Source: CAZCPB01 sp964540295
GTDB lineage: Bacteria > Planctomycetota > Phycisphaerae > Phycisphaerales > UBA1924
Length of the DNA stretch: 13,565 nt
NCBI GenBank assembly: GCA_964540295.1
Contig: CAZIMT010000090.1
Span: 1-13,565 of the forward strand
Reading direction: 5' to 3'
Below are positions 7,575 to 13,565 of the stretch, piece after piece; the first letter of the stretch is position 1; each line of letters begins with the position of its first letter. Position numbers and translations under genes: made by a program. A model generated the notes under the pieces. The model was not told the origin of the DNA, did not search any database, and was given only the letters and a program-made list of their open reading frames with translations.

Positions 7575-9794
7575 TCAGAGCCCCATCGCCCGCTCGATGA
7601 GAGCGTAAAACTTTTCAATACTCTCCAACGCGCGAACGCACTCGGTCGACGCGGCATCGAGCGCGGCCGCGTCCTTGGATTCGATCGCCGCACGGAGCCC
7701 GGGCAACATCCACGGCGCATACCCCGAATCACGGTCGGGCGCGGCGTACAGGTTCTTGTACCAAGGCCGACCGACGAGACCTTCATTGCTGAGCCACGCC
7801 CGATCGGCCGCCAACAGTTGCTGCGAGATGCCGTCACGCATGAGCTGGTTCGTCAGGGCAGCGCCCCCCAATGCCTCGCTTGTGAAACTCGACGGCCCGG
7901 CATTGAGAAGCGCTCGCACCGCCGTCGTGCGCTCTTGGAGTCGCTCTGCGGCCTTGGCGACACGCTGCAGAGCCGGGTGCATCGTCTCGATCGCGTTCGG
8001 ACCCGCCGGGACGGTGTATCCCGCGATCAACCCCAGTTCTCCCGCTCGCGCGTTGAGATCCTTGAGCAGCCGTAGCGTCTCCGTCGCCGCGTGGGCCGGG
8101 TCCAGCGGCAGCACGGGCCGGTTCGCCAGCAGGTCCGCGACCCGGGCCGCCATGCGCGTGACCATCAAGGCTGGCTCGTAGTCCTCGCCGACGACCTTGC
8201 GATACCACGTGAGCGTGTCGTAGATCGAGTGGTACGACGTTCCTTGTGCGCCGCCCGCGCCCAGCGAGAGCGACGGCACGCCCGCGTGGCACAAGAACCC
8301 GACGTGGTCCGAACCACCGCCCAGATCGCCGAAGATTGGCCAGCTCGCGCGAGCCGGGTTTGGTGCGCGCGCCAGCCACGCCTGCAGCACCTTTGACCCG
8401 TCGGTCTTCCGGGCCTGCGGGACTTCGGAGGCCGCGATCATCACCACTTGTTGCAAAGACGGCGACGCGGAACTCCCAAAGTCAACTCCCATCGACGCCA
8501 TATCCAAGTTGATGTACGCCGCGGCGTTGGCTTTGAGATCCTGATAGTGCGCCTCGACCCATTCGGTCGAGCCGATGATGCCCATCTCTTCTGCGCCCCA
8601 GGCGGCGAAGACGATCGTCCGCCGCGGGCGATGCCCTTGGGCCGCGAGCTTCGCAAAGACGCGAGCCGATTCGATCATGGTGATCGTCCCGCAGGTCGGG
8701 TCGGCCGCCCCGTTGCCCCAGGCGTCGTGGTGGCAGCCCATGACGATCTTCGTCTCGGGCGATTCGGTGCCCTTGAGCGTCGCCGTCACGTTCGAGGTTT
8801 GCACGATGCTGCGGTCTTGCTTGACCATCAGCCGCACGGTCATTTCGTCGCCGCCCTCGACGCGGTACGGCAGCGGCAATCCGCCCTGCCACCCGCCGGG
8901 CACCGCGGCGCCCTTCATGCGTTTCATGATCTCCACCGCGACCGACCAGCCGACGGGCTGGACCGGGATCTTCGGCAGATCGACGGTCGCCGGATCGAGG
9001 CGTTTGGCGTCTTTCGTGGCCTCGATTCCGGGCGTGAGCGGATCGCCTTGGTAGTCCAGCGTGTGCAGGCTGCCGCGTTCGATGCAGGTTTCGTTGGCCC
9101 ATCCGCCCTCGGGATACATCAGGCCTTTGGCAAAGCCGCTGTCGGCGGGGTCTGTATAGATGATGAGCCCGGCCGCACCCGCCGCCTGCGCGAACTTGGC
9201 CTTGAACCCGCGGTAGTTCCCGCCGTAGCGGGCGATCACGATCTTGCCCGCGCAATCGACGCCGAGTTCCTTGAGTTTGGCGAAGTCGGACTTGGTGCCG
9301 TAGTTGGCGTAGACGACGTGAGCTGTCACGTCGCCGCTGCCGCTGTAGCCGTTCCAGCCGAAGGTGTGGGCCGCGTTCTGGCTGTACTCGTCCGCGGCGA
9401 GCGGGGTTTCTTTCAACGAGAACGTGCGCTTTTCGGGCGTGACAAGTTCCAGCTCGGCCGCGATCGGCGTGGGCAGGTACGCCCAGAACTTGTGCTCCTC
9501 GACCTCCAGCCCCATGCCCTTGAACGCGGCCACGAGCTTTTCGATGACGCGCGCATCCCCGGGCGAACCGGCGACGTGCGGCTCGCTGGCCAGCATCTCG
9601 TGCCACTGGCGGAGGTGCTCGACGTCGGGGAGCGAGATGACCGACGGCGCGTCGCCCTCGAGCGGCGGCTGAGTGGCGTACTGGGCGCGAAGATTTGATG
9701 TGGAGAAGATCGCGAGCACACTCGCGGACAGGACCGCCGGGGCTACGCTGCCGAGCGAACGAAGAGTTGTTCGAGTGAAAAGGATGTTCGGCAC
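7575..9794 (-). CDS. Exported M28 metallopeptidase, glutamate carboxypeptidase II/PSMA-like
   Basis: From a GTG start this encodes 739 residues. A signal peptide (Arg8 and Arg12, then a hydrophobic stretch, cut near A-Q at 37-38) sends it out of the cytoplasm. A PA domain lies at about 155-285 (Y-A-N-Y-G-T-K-S-D-F, G-K-I-V-I-A-R-Y-G), embedded as in PSMA. The di-zinc site matches M28B: His355 and Asp365 in G-C-H-H-D-A-W-G-N-G-A-A-D-P, catalytic Glu402 and ligand Glu403 in W-G-A-E-E, Asp431 in Y-I-N-L-D, and His522 in Y-H-S-I-Y. A transferrin-receptor-like helical dimerisation domain fills about 560-739. It should remove C-terminal residues from peptides; the substrate is unknown. AGGAA six bases upstream supports the GTG; an ATG at 9842 is the alternative. 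An open frame back to 9974 crosses psuG and is probably not used. Confidence 0.93.
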   Translation of the reverse strand: MPNILFTRTTLRSLGSVAPAVLSASVLAIFSTSNLRAQYATQPPLEGDAPSVISLPDVEHLRQWHEMLASEPHVAGSPGDARVIEKLVAAFKGMGLEVEEHKFWAYLPTPIAAELELVTPEKRTFSLKETPLAADEYSQNAAHTFGWNGYSGSGDVTAHVVYANYGTKSDFAKLKELGVDCAGKIVIARYGGNYRGFKAKFAQAAGAAGLIIYTDPADSGFAKGLMYPEGGWANETCIERGSLHTLDYQGDPLTPGIEATKDAKRLDPATVDLPKIPVQPVGWSVAVEIMKRMKGAAVPGGWQGGLPLPYRVEGGDEMTVRLMVKQDRSIVQTSNVTATLKGTESPETKIVMGCHHDAWGNGAADPTCGTITMIESARVFAKLAAQGHRPRRTIVFAAWGAEEMGIIGSTEWVEAHYQDLKANAAAYINLDMASMGVDFGSSASPSLQQVVMIAASEVPQARKTDGSKVLQAWLARAPNPARASWPIFGDLGGGSDHVGFLCHAGVPSLSLGAGGAQGTSYHSIYDTLTWYRKVVGEDYEPALMVTRMAARVADLLANRPVLPLDPAHAATETLRLLKDLNARAGELGLIAGYTVPAGPNAIETMHPALQRVAKAAERLQERTTAVRALLNAGPSSFTSEALGGAALTNQLMRDGISQQLLAADRAWLSNEGLVGRPWYKNLYAAPDRDSGYAPWMLPGLRAAIESKDAAALDAASTECVRALESIEKFYALIERAMGL

Positions 9795-9882
9795 GGGTTG
9801 TTCCTGTTGTGTTGGGATCGATCCAGAAAAACGACGCACCATGGCCCGGCACGCCCGCCCGGGATCGCGCAGAATAACGACT
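9795..9882. promoter_or_regulatory. Divergent promoter region of M28 peptidase and psuG
   Basis: Only 88 bases separate the two chosen start codons, so both promoters, and perhaps a shared operator, must lie here or overlap the genes. I see no confident sigma boxes. AGGAA on the minus strand (9801-9805) is the peptidase ribosome-binding site. Confidence 0.45.
9801..9805 (-). promoter_or_regulatory. Ribosome-binding site deciding the peptidase GTG start
   Basis: On the minus strand this reads AGGAA, six bases before GTG 9794. That start also gives a clean signal peptide, unlike the longer open frame. Confidence 0.55.
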
Positions 9883-10857
9883 ATGACGAACTCGAGCGCG
9901 ACCAATACCACCGATACCAACCCGGGCGATACCAACCCGGGCGATACCAAGCCGGGCGAGCCTGCCCCGAGCATTGAATTGGTGAACCGGGCGGGGCTCA
10001 GCGCGGTTGCTCTGGAGACGACGTTGCTGCTGCACGGCGTGCCGCGGGCGGATGCGCTGGCGCTGTGCGAGGAGCTGGCGTCGATCGTGAGCGCGCAGGG
10101 AGCGCGCCCCGCGTATGTCGGGGTCTTTCAAGGCCGGCCCACCGTGGGGCTCAATGCCCAAGAGTTGAGCGAATTGCTCCGCACCAGCGACGTGCTCAAG
10201 GCCAACACCGCGAACCTTGGCGTGCTGATGCACCGGAAATCTCACGCGGCGACGACCGTGAGCACGACGATGGAGCTTGCATCACGGGCCGGTGTGCGCG
10301 TGTTCGCGACAGGCGGGTTGGGCGGTGTTCATCGCGGGTACGCGCAGCACCCGGACATCAGCGTCGATCTCGCGGCGTTCACGCGCTTCCCGATCGCGGT
10401 CGTGGCCAGCGGCGTGAAGTCGATCTTGGACGTCGTCGCGACGCGCGAGGCCTTGGAAACGCTGGGCGTGCCCGTGATCGGCTTCCGCACAGATCGGTTC
10501 CCGGCGTTCTATCGGCGCGAAACTGATGCCGGAGCGGCGTGCGGCGTGGACGCGCGGTTTGATGACGCGGCGGAGCTGGCGAGGTTTGTGCGCACGGAAC
10601 TGGCCCGGACCGCGCGCGGCGTGCTGATTGTGAACCCGATCCCCGAGGAGGCCGAGCTGAGTGGGCCGGACTGGAATCGCTGGTTGAGCGAGGCGAGCAA
10701 GCGAGCGGAGGCGGCCGGGGTGACGGGTCGAGGCGTGACGCCCTTCATACTGGGCGCTTTGCATGAGGTTTCTGATCGAGCGACGCTGCGCGCGAACATC
10801 GCGTTGATCCGATCGAACTGCGAACTGGCGGGTCGGATCGCGCGTGCGATGCGGTGA
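9883..10857 (+). CDS. psuG: Pseudouridine-5'-phosphate glycosidase
   Basis: This 324-residue protein matches PsuG, which breaks the C-C glycosidic bond of pseudouridine 5'-phosphate to give uracil and ribose 5-phosphate in the cytoplasm. Family blocks are clear: A-L-E-T-T-L-L-L-H-G at 43-52 with the conserved Glu45, H-A-A-T-T-V-S-T-T-M at 121-130 with Lys119 just before, F-A-T-G-G-L-G-G-V-H-R-G at 141-152, and G-V-K-S-I-L-D at 177-183, whose Lys179 aligns with the lysine (Lys166 in E. coli) that forms the ribose adduct. N-P-I-P-E-E at 251-256 and the T-P-F-I-L-G motif follow. The first 30 residues are an unusual Thr/Asn/Pro/Gly repeat outside the conserved fold. The ATG at 9883 gives near-normal length; its ribosome-binding site is weak. 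No pseudouridine kinase (psuK) or transporter is adjacent. Confidence 0.95.
   Translation: MTNSSATNTTDTNPGDTNPGDTKPGEPAPSIELVNRAGLSAVALETTLLLHGVPRADALALCEELASIVSAQGARPAYVGVFQGRPTVGLNAQELSELLRTSDVLKANTANLGVLMHRKSHAATTVSTTMELASRAGVRVFATGGLGGVHRGYAQHPDISVDLAAFTRFPIAVVASGVKSILDVVATREALETLGVPVIGFRTDRFPAFYRRETDAGAACGVDARFDDAAELARFVRTELARTARGVLIVNPIPEEAELSGPDWNRWLSEASKRAEAAGVTGRGVTPFILGALHEVSDRATLRANIALIRSNCELAGRIARAMR
9913..9957 (+). repeat. Three 15-bp tandem repeats in the psuG 5' end
   Basis: GATACCAACCCGGGC occurs three times head to tail (9913-9927, 9928-9942, 9943-9957, the last with one C-to-G change). It encodes D-T-N-P-G twice and D-T-K-P-G once in the N-terminal extension of PsuG. Such arrays can change copy number by slippage, here without breaking the frame. 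Confidence 0.85.
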
Positions 10858-11219
10858 ATCACGGGTTCAAGGGCATTCTGGGCCGGACTTTGCGCAAACT
10901 TATCACTGCGGTCGGGTGGGTTTTCTGTTCCTAGAGAGATCCCGGAGATATAGTCTGACCCTTCGAGTTCGGTCGCGCCGCGGTGGGTGGGCTGGCTTCT
11001 CTTCGAGCTTTTATTTGACCCTTGTGGAGCTGGAAATCTGAACCCGGCCGCGCCGTGTTCAACGGCATCGCGGGGTCCCTAGGCGTGAGATCTGGCGATC
11101 GTGTGAGCTGACCGGGCGAGCCAGTTGAGCGCGGTGGTTCTTTCGCGGGGTGGGCGGATTAAGAGCGGGTGTTGGACGGGTGGTGTGAGTGATGGAGCGT
11201 GTGAGTCAACGTTGAAGTC
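10858..11219. other. Gene-poor region before the scaffold gap
   Basis: These 362 bases after psuG contain no ORF I would support, no tRNA and no clear intrinsic terminator. The octamer TTGACCCT (11015-11022) and the related CTGACCCTT at about 10955-10963 are the only similarity noticed. Any promoter for the dockerin gene lies here, in the gap, or between gap and gene. Confidence 0.5.
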
Positions 11220-11319
11220 NNNNNNNNNNNNNNNNNNNNNNNNNNNNNNNNNNNNNNNNNNNNNNNNNNNNNNNNNNNNNNNNNNNNNNNNNNNNNNNNN
11301 NNNNNNNNNNNNNNNNNNN
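11220..11319. other. Assembly gap of 100 N
   Basis: A run of exactly 100 N is the conventional placeholder for a scaffold join of unknown true length. Reading frames drawn across it are meaningless. Confidence 0.98.
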
Positions 11320-11350
11320 AGTTTTCGGTAGCGGTTTCTAAACCACGTAT

Positions 11351-11355
11351 AGGAG
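11351..11355 (+). promoter_or_regulatory. Ribosome-binding site of dockerin protein
   Basis: AGGAG ends eight bases before ATG 11364 and fixes that start, although the promoter itself may lie in the gap. Confidence 0.7.
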
Positions 11356-11363
11356 TTCTTGAG

Positions 11364-13550
11364 ATGACGAAGAATCGGATTGCACTTTTGATGATCGTGG
11401 CCTCGGCGGGCATGGCCTGTCCGGCGCTGGCGCAGGACAGCACGTCGCGGAACAGCGACGCGGGCAACGGCTTGCCGGGTGACGCTTTGTCGCCCTGGAC
11501 GGTCGGCGCCCCGTTCCAGAAGTCCTCGTACGTCGTGGACATGGCTCAGTTCTTCACCACGGGCGGCACGAGGTTCGGCATCGCGCCGATCATCAAGGCC
11601 TCGAAATCCAACACGGCCAACTTCAGCAGCCTGCTGAGCGCCAACGGCATCAGCCAGACCCTCCGCAGCAACGCGGCCTACCCGGCCGCGAACTATCGCG
11701 CGTGGGCGGTCGCCACGGCGGGCGTGAACCCCACCGAGAACAACACCACTCTGGCTTCGAACGTGAACGTGTCGGGCACCAGCACCCGCTTTGGCGCGGT
11801 GATGGCCGAGTTCGCGACCAGCACGGGCGGGTTCAACGTGAACAACGTGCTTGGCGCGGTGGTGAACTATGACGCGAGCACGCCCGATCGCCTGTTTGTT
11901 CAGCGCACGGTTGCCTCGGTGAACATGCCCAACGGCACGACGGGCGACAGCTCGCAGGTCGGTCTGGGCTCGATCGACACGGACGGGAACGTCCACATTC
12001 GCATGGATGGATTCAACGCGGTCGGACCGCTGCCGCTCACGGGCGCGAACTACTTCCGCACCAACCTGATCAGCCGCAACGTGGGCTCCATCAACTTCTT
12101 CGACAACACCGGCGGGTCTGACGCGGGCGCGGCGAACGTTCGCCTCCTCACCAACTCCGCCACCGCCCACAACACTCCTTCGGGCATTCCCGCCAATCTG
12201 GCTGGCCGCCCGGTGCTGCTTGGCTCGAACTTCCTGACCACCTTCCTGCATGAGAAGGTGGCTGGCTCGCTCTTCACCGAGACGGCTGCCACGTTCCTGG
12301 CCGCGCCCGCCACGGACATCCGCGGTGGCGTGTCGTTCTCGAAGCAGGTTCTGTTTGGCGGCGTGGGCACTTCGGGCCTGCTGGGCAAGACCGGCGCGGA
12401 CACCGACGCGCTGAGCCTCTGGGGCGTGGCCGCGAACGGCGACGTGACGGGCCGGACGACGCTGGTTCGCCCGGCGGCTGGCGTGGTCGATCCGTGCGAG
12501 GCGTTCACCTTCCAGGGTGTGTTCGACGGGTATCGCAGCCAGGTCGCCGCTCGCGGCGGCAACGGCATCGTGGCCATCGGTCAGGATCGTCAGGGCCGCG
12601 GGCTGGCTGCGGGCGTGATGTACAACACGGCCTCTGCTCAGAACCCGTGGAACGGCATCGCGGTCGTTCGCTTCGACCCCTCGAACCCCGCTGGCACGGC
12701 CGAGTGGACGCTCGCGGCGTGGAACGATCCGGCCAACCTGACCGGCAAGCCTCTTCGCGGCGACTACGGCGCGGACGGGTTCGCATTCACCGGCGACGCG
12801 GGCGAGTTTGACGGCGTGATCGACGCCACAGACGCGCCGATCGGGCGTCTCGCCTCGGCGTTCGAAGTCTCCGGCAGCCTGATCGGTCCCTCGATGTCGG
12901 CACCGGCGTTTGACTCGGCGGGCAACGTCTACTTCATGGCCTCGTTCGTGCAGAACAAGCGGGCGGCCAACGGCTCGACGTTCCAGGACTTTGACATCGG
13001 TCTGGTCCGCGGCATCTATGACGAGGTCAACTTCTGCTACACGCTCGAAGTCGTTCTTGAGCCGGGCGATACCTTCGTCGGCAAGAACTCGAACGTGCGG
13101 TACCAGGTTCAGTTTCTCGACCTGCTCGACTCCAACTCGGTCTCCTCGGGCACGGTCTTCTCGGGCAGCGTGAACCAGGCGTCGTGGAACAACGGCGCTC
13201 GCCCCAGAGGCATCCTCAACCGCGAAGCCCAGAACCTCGGCGGGCTCGTGGTCGGCGCCAAGATTGTGTACGACGTCAACGGCGACGGGCTCTACGAGGA
13301 TCCGACCTCGACGGGCGGCAACGCGGCCAGCGTGGACGAGGCGTACAACACCCTGCTCTACATCGGCAACGCCAACCCTCCTCGCTGCCCTGTTGACTTT
13401 GACGGCGACGGCTTCCCCACGGGCGATGACTTCGACGCCTATGTCGCGGCCTTCGAGCTCGGCGATATTTCCGCCGACTACGACGGCGACGGGTTCGTGA
13501 CGGGCGACGACTTCGACGCCTTCGTCGCGGACTTCGAGGCTGGGTGCTAA
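11364..13550 (+). CDS. Secreted GC-type dockerin domain-anchored protein
   Basis: This 728-residue protein has a classic signal peptide (Lys3 and Arg5, hydrophobic 6-19, cut after A-L-A at 23). A large, mostly beta, Asn/Thr/Gly-rich region of about 640 residues follows, in which I recognise no catalytic motif. It includes one calcium-loop-like D-V-N-G-D-G-L at 637-643. The last 54 residues (675-728) form a planctomycete dockerin: two EF-hand-like repeats, D-F-D-G-D-G-F-P-T-G-D-D-F-D-A at 678-692 and D-Y-D-G-D-G-F-V-T-G-D-D-F-D-A at 705-719. It ends exactly at Gly-Cys. Members with this tail are thought to be surface-anchored or part of extracellular complexes. The two repeats are nearly identical in DNA. 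The gene sits alone just right of the scaffold gap. The domain call is secure; the protein's role is unknown. Confidence 0.9.
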   Translation: MTKNRIALLMIVASAGMACPALAQDSTSRNSDAGNGLPGDALSPWTVGAPFQKSSYVVDMAQFFTTGGTRFGIAPIIKASKSNTANFSSLLSANGISQTLRSNAAYPAANYRAWAVATAGVNPTENNTTLASNVNVSGTSTRFGAVMAEFATSTGGFNVNNVLGAVVNYDASTPDRLFVQRTVASVNMPNGTTGDSSQVGLGSIDTDGNVHIRMDGFNAVGPLPLTGANYFRTNLISRNVGSINFFDNTGGSDAGAANVRLLTNSATAHNTPSGIPANLAGRPVLLGSNFLTTFLHEKVAGSLFTETAATFLAAPATDIRGGVSFSKQVLFGGVGTSGLLGKTGADTDALSLWGVAANGDVTGRTTLVRPAAGVVDPCEAFTFQGVFDGYRSQVAARGGNGIVAIGQDRQGRGLAAGVMYNTASAQNPWNGIAVVRFDPSNPAGTAEWTLAAWNDPANLTGKPLRGDYGADGFAFTGDAGEFDGVIDATDAPIGRLASAFEVSGSLIGPSMSAPAFDSAGNVYFMASFVQNKRAANGSTFQDFDIGLVRGIYDEVNFCYTLEVVLEPGDTFVGKNSNVRYQVQFLDLLDSNSVSSGTVFSGSVNQASWNNGARPRGILNREAQNLGGLVVGAKIVYDVNGDGLYEDPTSTGGNAASVDEAYNTLLYIGNANPPRCPVDFDGDGFPTGDDFDAYVAAFELGDISADYDGDGFVTGDDFDAFVADFEAGC
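13395..13547 (+). repeat. Duplicated dockerin EF-hand segment
   Basis: Two 72-base copies (13395-13466 and 13476-13547) encode the paired calcium-binding repeats of the dockerin. Each carries Asp at loop positions 1, 3 and 5 (D-x-D-G-D-G-F) and again in T-G-D-D-F-D. The DNA is strongly similar apart from the ends, consistent with an internal duplication that is conserved or homogenised. Confidence 0.8.
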
Positions 13551-13565
13551 TTTGATCTGAGTTTG

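Noticed and set aside
8448..9698. 416-residue plus-strand ORF antisense to the M28 peptidase
   Set aside because: His/Arg/Asp-rich antisense shadow of a gene with a complete zinc site.
9673..9882. 70-residue N-terminal extension of psuG
   Set aside because: It would overlap the peptidase signal-peptide region antisense and is absent from the PsuG fold; ATG 9883 fits the family length.
9913..9957. CRISPR-like array
   Set aside because: Three head-to-tail 15-bp units without spacers, in frame inside a gene: an ordinary coding tandem repeat.
8482..10245. 587-residue minus-strand ORF over the peptidase and psuG
   Set aside because: Arginine-rich frame-shifted shadow of the peptidase.
11079..12251. 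390-residue minus-strand ORF crossing the gap
   Set aside because: It runs through 100 N and antisense to the dockerin gene, so it cannot be a real reading frame.

Overview
The window looks like the chromosome of a Planctomycetota bacterium, most likely class Phycisphaerae. Three things point there: high GC with strong G/C preference at third codon positions, a secreted protein ending in a tandem EF-hand dockerin with a terminal Gly-Cys (the 'GC-type dockerin' I associate with Phycisphaera-like planctomycetes), and a PEP-CTERM-like tail with a PAP motif and a basic end. A run of exactly 100 N at 11220-11319 marks a draft or metagenome scaffold joint.

Layout from left to right. Positions 1-287 have no intact gene but contain what looks like a frameshifted coding remnant on the minus strand. 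A DinB-like protein (288-755, minus) is followed by a small structured repeat (787-870). A PEP-CTERM-like envelope protein (927-1652, minus) comes next, then a gene-poor stretch (1653-2135). The translational GTPase TypA/BipA (2136-4043, plus) follows, then another gene-poor stretch (4044-4466). A stand-alone receiver-domain response regulator (4467-5018, minus) has a four-unit 10-bp tandem repeat just upstream of its start. A small conserved hypothetical protein lies at 5317-5778 (plus). A PBP4-type D-Ala-D-Ala carboxypeptidase (6021-7571, plus) meets, tail to tail, an exported M28 metallopeptidase of the glutamate carboxypeptidase II type (7575-9794, minus). The peptidase is divergent from pseudouridine-5'-phosphate glycosidase psuG (9883-10857, plus). 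After a gene-poor stretch and the scaffold gap comes a 728-aa secreted GC-type dockerin protein (11364-13550, plus).

The genes do not form an operon or a single pathway. Most are singletons, and strands switch almost gene by gene. The common theme is the cell envelope: four of eight genes encode exported proteins (PEP-CTERM-like, PBP4, M28 peptidase, dockerin protein), and two use different C-terminal surface-sorting signals. typA and psuG are translation and nucleoside-salvage housekeeping genes.

I see no defence island, CRISPR array, tRNA, rRNA, transposase or prophage gene, and no convincing new multi-gene system. The most interesting leads are the tandem operator-like repeat before the response regulator, the structured repeat at 787-870, the frameshifted remnant at the left edge, and the coexistence of two surface-sorting signals.
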